Below are positions 1-8,202 of a DNA stretch of 40,767 nucleotides, one piece after another (position 1 is the stretch's first letter; each line of letters opens with the position of its first letter). The stretch comes from Sutterella sp. (GTDB taxonomy: Bacteria > Pseudomonadota > Gammaproteobacteria > Burkholderiales > Burkholderiaceae_F). Under the pieces are notes generated by a model. That model saw nothing but the letters and a program-made list of their open reading frames with translations. It did not search any database and was not told the DNA's origin. Location of the stretch: the NCBI GenBank assembly GCA_020025955.1, contig JAHHRF010000012.1:1-40767 (forward strand). Reading direction: 5' to 3'. Made by a program: the position numbers and the translations under genes.

Positions 1-53
<53 letters not shown>

Positions 54-66
54 GCTTTTTCAAATC

Positions 67-97
67 AAGCATTGTCCGCAAGGTCAGTGCTTTTTTT
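67..97 (+). terminator. Intrinsic terminator after tRNA-Pro
   Basis: An 8-bp stem (AAGCATTG with CAGTGCTT, one G-U pair) is followed directly by a run of seven T. It lies 13 bases after the tRNA CCA end, so it probably ends the tRNA transcript. Confidence 0.75.
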
Positions 98-107
98 GTA
101 TCTGTCC

Positions 108-113
108 TATACT
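108..113 (+). promoter_or_regulatory. Possible coaE -10 element
   Basis: TATACT matches the sigma-70 -10 consensus at five of six positions and lies 35 bases before the coaE start. The -35 would fall in the tRNA terminator and matches poorly, so this is only a candidate promoter. Confidence 0.35.
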
Positions 114-147
114 GAAAAAAGCATTTCATACAGGAAGGAGCCGAGCG

Positions 148-786
148 ATGGCGTTTATCTTAGGTCTCACGGGTGGGATTGGCGCGGGGAAAAGTACCGC
201 GAGTCAGTTTTTTCAAGCCGTGGGGCTCCCCATTGTGGATGCGGACGCCATTAGTCGCCGTCTCACGGCCGCCGGGGGCGACGCAATGCCCGCCGTTCGC
301 GAAACGTTTGGGGACGCCTTTGTCACGGAAACGGGCGCGATGGATCGCCATGCGATGCGTGAGCACGTCTTTGCCGAGCCCGACGCCCTCAAAACGCTCG
401 AGACGCTCTTAGCGCCCTACTTAAAGGCGGGGATTCAAGAAGCCTTAAACGAGGCCGCCCAACGCTCGTCGCTTGTCATCTTTGACTGCCCCCTTTTGCT
501 TGAAACCCCCAGCTGGGCGGCGTGGTGCGATGCCACGCTTTATATCAGCGCTGATAAAGCCATCCGTACTGAGCGCGTATTAGCGCGCCCTGGGCTCACG
601 CCAGACACCGTTGAGCGGATTATGGCTAAGCAAATTGCCCCTCAAGCGGCACTAAAAAAAGTGGATTACGTCGTCGTTAACAATACGACCGAAGACGACT
701 TAAAAGCGGGGCTTGTTCGACTCTTAACGCACCTCCCTGAAGGCATCTGCCCCAGAAGCGTAATCGAGTCGCTGGACCAAAATTGA
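148..786 (+). CDS. coaE: Dephospho-CoA kinase CoaE
   Basis: Catalyses the last step of coenzyme A synthesis, phosphorylating the 3'-hydroxyl of dephospho-CoA with ATP in the cytosol. The 212-residue protein begins with a strand and the P-loop GGIGAGKS (residues 9-16). It continues with a VDAD segment, the FDCPLLLE segment and a lid region containing TERVLARPGL, all typical of the family, and the length is normal. The ATG is chosen because a strong ribosome site (AGGAAGGAG) lies 8 bases upstream and the P-loop needs this N-terminus. The stop codon abuts zapD; coaE-zapD-yacG is a standard proteobacterial operon. Confidence 0.96.
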   Translation: MAFILGLTGGIGAGKSTASQFFQAVGLPIVDADAISRRLTAAGGDAMPAVRETFGDAFVTETGAMDRHAMREHVFAEPDALKTLETLLAPYLKAGIQEALNEAAQRSSLVIFDCPLLLETPSWAAWCDATLYISADKAIRTERVLARPGLTPDTVERIMAKQIAPQAALKKVDYVVVNNTTEDDLKAGLVRLLTHLPEGICPRSVIESLDQN

Positions 787-830
787 GTTATCCTAAAGAC
801 GTTAACGACCTTTACGTAAAGACAACACCC

Positions 831-1610
831 ATGTTTTCGGACGATTCCTTGTTGTACGAATTTCCGTGCAACGAAAAGTACCGCACGTACTTGCGCTTAG
901 AAGCGCTTTTCCAGCGTTTTGATTGGTTTTGCCTTCAAGACTCGCCCATCGCGCACCATGCGGGGATCTCGGCGCTCTTTGACTTATTAGACGCCACGGC
1001 CCGTTCGGACTTGCGCCATGAGCTCATTCAAGAGATGGAACGTCAACGTCAGCGCTTACTCACCTTGGCTCAGTCGAGTGATGAACCGGACGAAACCTTA
1101 ACGGAAACGTTGGAACGGTTACAGGTCGCCATTGAAGACGTCGCCAAAACCGTGGGCCGCACGGGTCAGAGCGTGCGCGAAAACCAATGGTTGCAGCTCG
1201 TGCGCACCCGCCAAGCGATTGTCGGGGGAACGTGCGAATTTGATCTTCCGCAGTTTCACCACTGGATGAACCGTTCGCCCGAAGCGCGCCGTGAAGAGCT
1301 TCTGAGTTACGGCCAGACCTTAGACCCCATTCGCAACGGGTGCTGTTTATTGCTGGATTTGCTCCGCGCTAATTCCGTCGTGAACACCTATCGCTGTGAA
1401 AAGGGGAATTTCCAGCACGCCATGACGCACACGCCCAACATTCCGTTGGTGCGCATTTGGCTCCCCACGTCGTCTGGCATCATCCCCGAGGTGAGCGCCA
1501 ACAAATTCATGCTCTGGATTCGTTTCTCCAAGTTGGACGAACTCAATAAACCCCACCCCATCAAAGAAGGAAGTTTGAGCTTCCGTATGGGGCTTTGTAG
1601 TTTTAATTAA
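831..1610 (+). CDS. zapD: Cell division protein ZapD
   Basis: ZapD binds the C-terminal peptide of FtsZ and bundles protofilaments, stabilising the Z ring. The 259-residue product opens with a segment (YEFPCNEKYRTYLRLE) like the start of E. coli ZapD (FEHPLNEKMRTWLRIE), and the length matches the family. It is predicted to be largely helical. I chose ATG 831 because it places the conserved FxxPxNE motif about 10 residues from the start. A TTG at 783, overlapping the coaE stop, would add 16 unconserved residues. Neither start has a good ribosome site. The link to the two FtsZ paralogues in this window is notable, since both keep a C-terminal binding peptide. Confidence 0.9.
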   Translation: MFSDDSLLYEFPCNEKYRTYLRLEALFQRFDWFCLQDSPIAHHAGISALFDLLDATARSDLRHELIQEMERQRQRLLTLAQSSDEPDETLTETLERLQVAIEDVAKTVGRTGQSVRENQWLQLVRTRQAIVGGTCEFDLPQFHHWMNRSPEARREELLSYGQTLDPIRNGCCLLLDLLRANSVVNTYRCEKGNFQHAMTHTPNIPLVRIWLPTSSGIIPEVSANKFMLWIRFSKLDELNKPHPIKEGSLSFRMGLCSFN

Positions 1611-1617
1611 TGCCCTT

Positions 1618-1842
1618 ATGAAAGTGAAGTGCCCCACGTGTGGTCAGCCGCACGAATACCGTCAAACCAATCCCTATCGTCCGTTTTGCTCGGAGCGCTG
1701 CCAGCTCATTGATCAAGGGGCGTGGGCGGATAACCGCTACGTCATCGAAGGGGAGCCGGGCTCTGCGGATCGCTTGTCCCCTGAGGGGCTCAACGAAGCG
1801 ATGAAGTACCGTCAGGACTTGGACGCCCGAACGAAAAAGTAA
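1618..1842 (+). CDS. yacG: DNA gyrase inhibitor / zinc-binding protein YacG
   Basis: A small zinc-ribbon protein of 74 residues. Four cysteines (C5, C8, C24, C28) in the arrangement CPxC...CSxRC form the zinc site. The YRPFCSERCQLIDQGAW segment is the family signature. In E. coli the protein binds GyrB and inhibits gyrase. It follows zapD by 7 bases as the last gene of the coaE operon and is closed by a strong terminator. The C-terminal tail beyond about residue 50 is variable in the family. Confidence 0.93.
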   Translation: MKVKCPTCGQPHEYRQTNPYRPFCSERCQLIDQGAWADNRYVIEGEPGSADRLSPEGLNEAMKYRQDLDARTKK

Positions 1843-1850
1843 GCTCTAAA

Positions 1851-1880
1851 AAGCCCGCTGACGCGACCGTCGGCGGGCTT
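1851..1880. terminator. Bidirectional intrinsic terminator, yacG / mutT
   Basis: A 13-bp stem (AAGCCCGCTGACG with CGTCGGCGGGCTT, one wobble) with loop CGAC. T-rich sequence follows on the plus strand (AGGTTTTTAT) and on the minus strand (TTTTTAGAGC). It lies between the converging yacG and mutT genes and probably serves both. Confidence 0.85.
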
Positions 1881-1886
1881 AGGTTT

Positions 1887-2279
1887 TTATGGGTGTTCAA
1901 TGAGTGCGCGCTCGACCACGGGGATGCTCGCGGGCAAAATGGGGCCGGGGACCGCGTCGATTGAGGAGAAAAAGCCAAAGGCTTGCCCTTCTCGGGCGCG
2001 CGGCACCCCCTCGACCCTCGTCATCCATCGAAAGTGCAACCGCACGTGGGCATGCTCATAGGTGTGCTCCATCACAAACCAAGGAAGAGACGCGTGAAGC
2101 GTCACGCCTAACTCCTCTTGGAGCTCACGACAAAGCGCTTCGTGCTCGGTTTCGCCCGCTTCGACTTTGCCGCCTGGGAACTCCCAGTAGCCCGCGTAGG
2201 GCTTCCCTTCTGGGCGCGAATTTAAAAAGAGTCCTGCTTCGGTTTTCCAGACCCCCACCACGACTTCAACGGTTTTCAT
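1887..2279 (-). CDS. mutT: MutT-type Nudix hydrolase (8-oxo-dGTP diphosphatase)
   Basis: Expected to hydrolyse 8-oxo-dGTP to its monophosphate, keeping oxidised guanine out of DNA. The 130-residue protein carries a complete Nudix box at residues 37-59 (G-x5-E-x7-REL-x-EE-x-GV), with the metal-binding glutamates REL..EE present. YWEFPGGK just before it is typical of MutT rather than other Nudix branches. It starts 12 bases after the ArgJ-like gene, so the two are probably co-transcribed. The place next to yacG matches other betaproteobacteria. Confidence 0.92.
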   Translation of the reverse strand: MKTVEVVVGVWKTEAGLFLNSRPEGKPYAGYWEFPGGKVEAGETEHEALCRELQEELGVTLHASLPWFVMEHTYEHAHVRLHFRWMTRVEGVPRAREGQAFGFFSSIDAVPGPILPASIPVVERALIEHP

Positions 2280-2291
2280 CGCTTTGGTTCC

Positions 2292-3380
2292 TTAAAGGTA
2301 AGCGTCGCCACTATAGTGCCCGCGCAACAAATCCAAGGTAAGCTTCACGCCGCCTGCGCGCCAACGTGCGATCTGCATCGCAAACACGTCATCTTCGTCG
2401 TCAGCGCGAAGTACATCGTCATTGAAAAAGACTTGAAAGCGCTCGACGTCTGCCATTAGTAGCGAGCTCCCCGCAAGCGTTAAACGCAATTCCGACCAAA
2501 AGGCGGTTTTTTCTTCAACGTCACCGCGTTTCACGCGCTCAAGAAGTTTCGTCACCGCAAAGACGGCGCGCTCCCAATCCGCGCCGTTATCGGCATGACG
2601 CACGCTCAAACGATGGGTGCGACCGTCTGTTTTGGCAGCGGTTTCGCTTAAATGCGAGAGCACACGCGACCACCCCATCTCGAGGGCGTTTCGTAGCGCA
2701 TAGTCATCAGGGCTTTGCGTGGAGGGGGCTTCGGTACCTAAGGCCAAAACAAGAAACGTGTCGCCTGGACGCGCGGCGCCCGCTGCCAAGTCAGGGGAAA
2801 AGGCGGCTGCGCGCAAGCGTTTCGCGACCTCGCGCAAACTCTTTAACCCTAAAGAGGCGTCCGTGAGGAGCACCGTGACGCGGTTTTCCAGTCGACTCGT
2901 TGCCCCAAAGTCTAGCCCCACCAATCGGCACGTTAAGTCGCCATAGAAAAAGTCCGTGGCATAAACCGTTGGGGCTGTGTCTGGCGTTTCCGTTAAGGGG
3001 CTTAACTGTTGAAGGGCCGAGAGCCACGGTCCCACTGCGGGGAGCCCTGTTTCACCCCCTTGAAAGACGGGGACAAAGCTTTCCGGCGAGAGATTTAAGC
3101 GTCGGGCGCCTTCCACATCGATCGCTTCCATGGCTTGCGCCGAGAGCCCCTGTGGGGCACCGCCCATGAGGCCTTCGAAAAGGACCACGTACTGGGGGCT
3201 CACGGGGGTTTGCAGGCGGTTTAAGAGCGACTGCACCCCACCCTCGTTCCAGCTCGTTTTCCGAACTTCAAAGGCGGCAGCGCCCCCACGCGGAATGGGA
3301 AAAGCCCAAACGCCGGAGGCGTATTGAGGGCGAAAAACACCCGTTAACACCTCATGCAAGCGAGTAGACAAAGGCGACAC
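2292..3380 (-). CDS. Degenerate ArgJ-like (ornithine acetyltransferase family) protein
   Basis: At first sight an unknown 362-residue protein. Several segments run parallel to ArgJ, the self-cleaving glutamate/ornithine N-acetyltransferase. Residues 65-125 match the 'NxGNAN..G..G' and 'LGVxPExVxPFSTG' region, residues 157-175 the 'KGxGMIxPNMATMLxFxxTDA' region (TDA retained), residues 206-215 the 'NDTxLLLATG' region (GDTFLVLALG), and residues 269-280 the 'NWGRI' region. The catalytic threonine position is Asn166 in an ungapped alignment, and the KGxGM and GDxSTND motifs are lost, so acetyltransferase activity is unlikely. The site between secA and mutT is where argJ lies in related genomes. 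GTG start 3380 has an AAGGAG ribosome site. Assignment is by eye only. Confidence 0.55.
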   Translation of the reverse strand: MSPLSTRLHEVLTGVFRPQYASGVWAFPIPRGGAAAFEVRKTSWNEGGVQSLLNRLQTPVSPQYVVLFEGLMGGAPQGLSAQAMEAIDVEGARRLNLSPESFVPVFQGGETGLPAVGPWLSALQQLSPLTETPDTAPTVYATDFFYGDLTCRLVGLDFGATSRLENRVTVLLTDASLGLKSLREVAKRLRAAAFSPDLAAGAARPGDTFLVLALGTEAPSTQSPDDYALRNALEMGWSRVLSHLSETAAKTDGRTHRLSVRHADNGADWERAVFAVTKLLERVKRGDVEEKTAFWSELRLTLAGSSLLMADVERFQVFFNDDVLRADDEDDVFAMQIARWRAGGVKLTLDLLRGHYSGDAYL

Positions 3381-3397
3381 AACTTACTCCTTAACGA

Positions 3398-3449
3398 AAA
3401 AAAGAAGCTCGCCTATCCTCATCGTTTTGCGTTGAAGATTGGGCGAGCT
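3398..3449 (-). terminator. Terminator after secA
   Basis: On the minus strand AGCTCGCC pairs with GGCGAGCT across a long loop of about 28 bases, followed by TCTTTTTTT. It sits between the secA stop and the ArgJ-like start. The stem and U tract are good, but the loop is unusually large. Confidence 0.6.
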
Positions 3450-3472
3450 ATCTTTCTCTTAAACCCTAGGGG

Positions 3473-6166
3473 TTATTGCACACGACCGTGGCAAGCCTTA
3501 AAGCGCTTACCCGAGCCACAGGGACACGGATCGTTGCGACCCACCCCTTCAAAGCGGGCGGCGTCATCAGCGGCGCTCTGGAGATCCAAAGCGCTCTCAC
3601 CCGTGGCAGGGGCTTCGTCCGCTAAGGCGGCCTCCGCTTCGTGGGCTGCAACTTCCTGCGGGGGATTGATCTGAACCAACATCACCACGTGCACCAAGGT
3701 GTCGCGGATCTGGTTGAGTAAGCGATCAAACATTTCGAAGGCTTCACGCTTGTACTCTTGCTTGGGCTGCTTCTGAGCGTAGCCACGCAAGTAGATCCCC
3801 TGACGGAGGGCGTCCAGGGCGGAAATGTGCTGACGCCACAAGGTGTCAATCACTTCTAAGAGCACTTGGCGGGCAAAGTTCAAGAACGCTTCCTTGCCAG
3901 CTAACTGTTCCTTGATGTCGTAGCGGCTGTTGGCCACGTTAATCAAGGCGTCTAACAACTCTTCGTCCGTGAAGGATTCGTTTTCATCCAACATGGCACG
4001 GAAGTCCATGTCGAGCCCGAACTCTTTTTGTAACTTCGTACGAAGCCCGTCCAAGTCCCACTGCTCTTCCACCGTTTCTTCCGGCACGTACTGACGGAAC
4101 ACGTCCGTGAAGTAGCCCACACGAAGGTCGGTGACCAAGGGGGAGATGTCGTCGGCTTCCAAGATTTCGTTACGGAGCCCGTAGATTTCACGACGCTGAT
4201 CGTTTTGCACGTCGTCAAACTCAAGGAGCTGCTTACGGATGTCGTAGTTGCGACCTTCCACCTTACGCTGAGCGGATTCAATCATGCGGCTCAACATCTT
4301 GGACTCAATCGCCATGCCTTCTTCGAGCTTCAACTTATCGGCCACCGCACGCATGCGATCGCCCCCGAAGATGCGCAATAACTGGTCTTCCATCGAGAGG
4401 TAGAAGCAAGAGCTCCCCGGGTCACCCTGACGGCCCGCACGACCACGCAACTGGTTGTCAATACGACGAGATTCATGGCGTTCCGACCCGATAATGCGAA
4501 GGCCGCCCGCGTTTAACACGGCTTCGTGCTCAAGCTTCCACGCTTCACGAACGGTTTCGATCTTCTGGGCACGCTCTTCATCCGAAAGGCTTTCGTCATT
4601 CTGGATGGCTTCCACGGCCTTATTGATCCCGCCCCCTAAGACGATGTCGGTCCCGCGACCGGCCATGTTGGTGGCGATCGTGACCATGCCCGGGCGACCG
4701 GCTTCCAGCACGATCTGAGCTTCACGTTCATGCTGCTTAGCGTTCAAGACATTGTGTTCAATGCCTTCTTTCTTGAGCATCAAGGAGAGGATTTCAGAGT
4801 TTTCAATGGAGGTCGTCCCAAGGAGCACCGGCTGGCCCTTTTCGTGACAACGCTTCACGTCTTCAACGATGGCGCGGTACTTTTCGCCCACCGTACGGTA
4901 GACCTTATCCTGCTCGTCATCGCGCACCATGGTGCGGTGCGTCGGGATAACCACGGTTTCCAAACCGTAGATGTCCTGGAATTCGTAGGCTTCCGTGTCG
5001 GCCGTCCCCGTCATCCCAGAGAGCTTCGTGTACATACGGAAGTAGTTCTGGAACGTAATCGAGGCTAAGGTCTGGTTTTCCTGCTGGATAGCCACGCCTT
5101 CCTTGGCTTCGACAGCCTGATGGAGACCATCGCTCCAACGACGACCCGGCATCAAACGACCCGTGAATTCGTCCACGATCACGATTTCACCGTTTTGCAC
5201 CACGTAGTGCTGGTCACGGTTAAAGAGCGTGTGAGCACGAAGCGCTGCATTCAAGTGATGCATGAGCGTGATGTTCTGAGCCGAATAGAGGGTATCGCCC
5301 TCGGCAATCAAGCCGCGCTCTTCGAGGATGCGTTCCAGGGCTTCATGACCCTGTTCGCTGATGTAGACCTGGTGGGCCTTTTCGTCCACCCAGTAGTCGC
5401 CCTCACCCTTTTCGTCAGCCTGACGAACGAGCAAGCTCGGCACGTCATTTAACTGGCGATAGAGGTCGGTGTTGTCATCGGCCTGACCCGAGATGATCAA
5501 CGGCGTACGCGCTTCGTCAATCAAGATGGAGTCCACTTCGTCGACGATGGCGTAGTGGAGCGGGCGCTGCACACGCATGTCCACACGGTAGACCATGTTG
5601 TCGCGCAAATAGTCAAAGCCAAATTCGTTGTTGGTCCCGTAGGTGATGTCCGCGGCATAGGCGTCACGCTTCGTTTCAGGATCCTGGTTGGAGAGGACCT
5701 TACCGACGGTAAGCCCTAACCAGTTGTAGAGTCGCCCCATCCAGTCCGCGTCACGGCTGGCCAAGTAGTCATTGACCGTCACCACGTGACAGCCCTTACC
5801 CGGCAACGCGTTTAAGTAGACCGCCAACGTCGCGGTTAAGGTCTTCCCTTCCCCGGTACGCATTTCGGCAATCTTGCCATCATTCAAAACCATGGCCCCG
5901 ATGAGCTGCACGTCGTAGTGGCGCATCCCCATGACACGAACCGCGGCTTCACGAACCACCGCGAAAGCTTCAGGGAGCAAATCCTCGGTGGTGGCGCCTT
6001 CGGCCAAACGACGGCGGAATTCCTGCGTCTTGGCTTTCAATTCCTCATCGGTGAGGGCCTGCATGGCCGGTTCCAACTTATTGATCTGTTCGCACTTACG
6101 GCGATACTGCTTGACCAATCGGTCGTTGCGGGAACCAAAAATTTTGGTGAGAATTTCGTCAAACAT
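3473..6166 (-). CDS. secA: Preprotein translocase ATPase SecA
   Basis: SecA is the motor that drives unfolded preproteins through SecYEG at the inner membrane. The 897-residue protein is full length (E. coli 901). Walker A MRTGEGKT is at residues 102-109, the DEVDSILID DEAD-type segment and the GRGTDI helicase motif are present, and the C-terminal SEC-C zinc motif (C881, C883, C892, H893) that binds SecB and phospholipids is intact. It is transcribed alone, divergently from the DciA-like gene, and ends at its own terminator. The ribosome site (AGAAAGAAG) is weak but suitably placed. secA commonly lies beside the dcw cluster in proteobacteria. Confidence 0.98.
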   Translation of the reverse strand: MFDEILTKIFGSRNDRLVKQYRRKCEQINKLEPAMQALTDEELKAKTQEFRRRLAEGATTEDLLPEAFAVVREAAVRVMGMRHYDVQLIGAMVLNDGKIAEMRTGEGKTLTATLAVYLNALPGKGCHVVTVNDYLASRDADWMGRLYNWLGLTVGKVLSNQDPETKRDAYAADITYGTNNEFGFDYLRDNMVYRVDMRVQRPLHYAIVDEVDSILIDEARTPLIISGQADDNTDLYRQLNDVPSLLVRQADEKGEGDYWVDEKAHQVYISEQGHEALERILEERGLIAEGDTLYSAQNITLMHHLNAALRAHTLFNRDQHYVVQNGEIVIVDEFTGRLMPGRRWSDGLHQAVEAKEGVAIQQENQTLASITFQNYFRMYTKLSGMTGTADTEAYEFQDIYGLETVVIPTHRTMVRDDEQDKVYRTVGEKYRAIVEDVKRCHEKGQPVLLGTTSIENSEILSLMLKKEGIEHNVLNAKQHEREAQIVLEAGRPGMVTIATNMAGRGTDIVLGGGINKAVEAIQNDESLSDEERAQKIETVREAWKLEHEAVLNAGGLRIIGSERHESRRIDNQLRGRAGRQGDPGSSCFYLSMEDQLLRIFGGDRMRAVADKLKLEEGMAIESKMLSRMIESAQRKVEGRNYDIRKQLLEFDDVQNDQRREIYGLRNEILEADDISPLVTDLRVGYFTDVFRQYVPEETVEEQWDLDGLRTKLQKEFGLDMDFRAMLDENESFTDEELLDALINVANSRYDIKEQLAGKEAFLNFARQVLLEVIDTLWRQHISALDALRQGIYLRGYAQKQPKQEYKREAFEMFDRLLNQIRDTLVHVVMLVQINPPQEVAAHEAEAALADEAPATGESALDLQSAADDAARFEGVGRNDPCPCGSGKRFKACHGRVQ

Positions 6167-6308
6167 GGGTCTACTTCTTTCTAAGCGATATTTTTCAAAC
6201 GCCGACGTCTGCCCAAAACCTCAAACGGTTTTTCGTCGATTTTTAGGGTCGACTTTAGGTGACACTGCGTCGTGATTATGGTTTCTACTGACTTCGCTAA
6301 AAGGCGTT

Positions 6309-6314
6309 TAGAAT
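6309..6314 (+). promoter_or_regulatory. Possible -10 element for the DciA-like gene
   Basis: TAGAAT (five of six to consensus) lies 70 bases before the chosen start. A CTGACT stretch upstream could be a -35, but the spacing is only 15. The 6167-6384 interval is the divergent control region for secA and this gene; I see no other clear element in it. Confidence 0.3.
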
Positions 6315-6384
6315 TGTGGAATTATCGCACAAAAAGGGCCGCTACCCAGAGCGACACCTTAAACGTTTACCAATGAGGTCTCCC

Positions 6385-8136
6385 ATGTCCAAATCCTCCT
6401 CCTTTCTGACCTGTGCGACGTGCTCAGAGACCCGCCGTATTCGTGAGCATCGCAACGAGGAACACGCCACCGCGTGGCTCCAATCCTTGGCGCCTGCGAA
6501 GCGCTTGGGGGAGATCCTCACGCCCTTGATGCAACAGTGGCGTATCAACATCGACTTTCGTGAGCCCGGCCACATTCGCTTAGAGCCCGATAAGGTCATT
6601 TTGTTGGTCCCTTACGCCACGCAGAAAAACCGTTTGCGCCAGATTGCTTCGCGCCTGGAAAGTGCCATTGCGAGCGCTGGGCTAGGGATTACCGCGTTTG
6701 ATATTCACATCCTCCCGCCCGAGAGCCCAGAGACTCCTGCGCCAAAAGTCTTTGTCCCGCGTGGTCGCAGTACCGTGGGGGCGGCAGACTTGGCGCTTTT
6801 AGCCCAACAGTTGCCCGAGGGTCGTTTTAAAGAAAAAGCGCAGGCGCTCTCTAGCGTATTGAGCCCGGAAGAGGACACGCCTGACGTGTTGGCCGCTGCG
6901 CAACTCGACTTAGTGCGTGGGCGCTACCAGCTGGTGCGCGATCAGTTGTTTGAAGCGAAAACCGCCTTGATGGTGGCGATGACGGATGCGCAAGCGGTCG
7001 ACGAGCGCTTTATCTACTTCCCTGAGCAAGCTAAAGAAAGCGTCAAAGCCTTGGAAGCCCATCGCGTCTTTGAAGAGCGCCTCAAAGAAACCCAAGCGCG
7101 GATTGACGCCCTTCGTGATCCCTGGGAGCGTTTAGAAGCGCTTCGTCAAGAAGGCAACCCTGAGGTGATCACGAAAACGCTCGCAGCGCTCCCTGAAGCC
7201 GCAAGCTTTGCCCCGCCCCCCGTGCACCTGGCAGTGCGCCAGCACTCGGCCGCGGGGGCCGAATCCTTGCGCGAGGTTTCAAGCGCCGTGCAGTCCGCGA
7301 AACTTCATCGTACGCTCGAAGCCCTAGCGCAAGCCGTGGACGCGCCTGACGATGTGAAGGTTGAAAAGCTGCGTTTCACCTTGATGGCACGCCAGTTGGA
7401 GACGAGCCACCCCGAACTCAAGGACGAATACGAGCGACTCCTCCAGCGTCTGGGAAAGAGCACCCGTCACTACGAAGAGGTCCTACGGAAAATGAATGCG
7501 CTCGAAGAGCAAAGGACGCCCACGGTGTCTCTTCCGCAGCGCGATCCGCGTGAGCGTTCGGTCGCGGGCGCCCAAGCGCTTGAGGCGGTTTTGGAGAGCT
7601 TAAGCTCAGACGACTTAAAGGCGCACTTTGAAGCCTTAAAGACGGAACTCACCCCGGCGCACGCGAGCGCCTTGGAGACGTGCTTAAATCAGCTTCAAAT
7701 GCGAATGCAAGATGAGGCACGCTTGGGAAGCCTCACGGATAGAGCGCGCACGGCGTACCTCACGAAACTCTCAGCCCTTCGCATTGCGTTACTCTCGGGA
7801 ACTGCAGTCGACGACATCAAGACCCGTCTGAGCGCCTTGGAGGACGAATGCTTTACCCCTGCGGGCGCTTCCCATTCAGCGCCTGCCGTCGCGCCTCAGG
7901 AAGCACCCTCTCCCCAACAAGAGGAAAGCCCGCTCGCACGCCGTCTGGCGTTTTTAGAGAAGCTTCGTGCAGAAGCCCCTGAAGAGAAGAGCGAGCCCGT
8001 CGCCCAAGCCTCCCCTCGCCCCTACTCTGAGCGCGGCAGCGCCCTCTTAGAGGAAGCGAGCCATGAGGCAGGGATGTCAGAAGGCTTACGCGACAAGCTC
8101 GCGCGCTTAGCTAAAGCCGTAAAGGATGGGCATTAA
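6385..8136 (+). CDS. Long protein with N-terminal DciA-like (DUF721) domain
   Basis: The 583-residue product has a short N-terminal segment with a CxxC (C10, C13). Residues about 30-112 then look like DUF721/DciA, with the LxxxxxLxxlMQQWRIN start, a hydrophobic ILLVPYAT strand, NRLRQIASRL and ITAFDIHIL. DciA is the ancestral loader of the replicative helicase DnaB. The remaining 470 residues are charged, Ala/Glu/Leu-rich and probably helical or coiled coil, with a Pro/Ser-rich stretch near 500-520. I recognise no further domain. Ordinary DciA proteins are about 100-200 residues, so this is an extended form. Betaproteobacteria often have a DUF721 gene here between lpxC and secA. ATG 6385 has a GAGG ribosome site; an upstream GTG at 6316 is less likely. 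Confidence 0.65.
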   Translation: MSKSSSFLTCATCSETRRIREHRNEEHATAWLQSLAPAKRLGEILTPLMQQWRINIDFREPGHIRLEPDKVILLVPYATQKNRLRQIASRLESAIASAGLGITAFDIHILPPESPETPAPKVFVPRGRSTVGAADLALLAQQLPEGRFKEKAQALSSVLSPEEDTPDVLAAAQLDLVRGRYQLVRDQLFEAKTALMVAMTDAQAVDERFIYFPEQAKESVKALEAHRVFEERLKETQARIDALRDPWERLEALRQEGNPEVITKTLAALPEAASFAPPPVHLAVRQHSAAGAESLREVSSAVQSAKLHRTLEALAQAVDAPDDVKVEKLRFTLMARQLETSHPELKDEYERLLQRLGKSTRHYEEVLRKMNALEEQRTPTVSLPQRDPRERSVAGAQALEAVLESLSSDDLKAHFEALKTELTPAHASALETCLNQLQMRMQDEARLGSLTDRARTAYLTKLSALRIALLSGTAVDDIKTRLSALEDECFTPAGASHSAPAVAPQEAPSPQQEESPLARRLAFLEKLRAEAPEEKSEPVAQASPRPYSERGSALLEEASHEAGMSEGLRDKLARLAKAVKDGH

Positions 8137-8142
8137 AATGCA

Positions 8143-8175
8143 CAAAACCCGAGGCCTCGATGGCGTCGGGTTTTG
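8143..8175. terminator. Bidirectional terminator, DciA-like gene / lpxC
   Basis: A 10-bp perfect stem CAAAACCCGA / TCGGGTTTTG with a 13-base loop. It is followed by TTTGTTTTG on the plus strand and TGCATTTT on the minus strand. It separates the two converging transcription units. Confidence 0.8.
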
Positions 8176-8202
8176 TTTGTTTTGATGTTGGCTAAGCACC
8201 CT

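Noticed and set aside
783..830. TTG start for zapD overlapping the coaE stop
   Set aside because: The extra 16 residues are not seen in ZapD proteins and no ribosome site precedes the TTG; ATG 831 fits the family. Not excluded.
3952..4281. Overlapping frame within secA
   Set aside because: A shadow of secA on the same strand in another frame, Ser/Thr-rich with no ribosome site.
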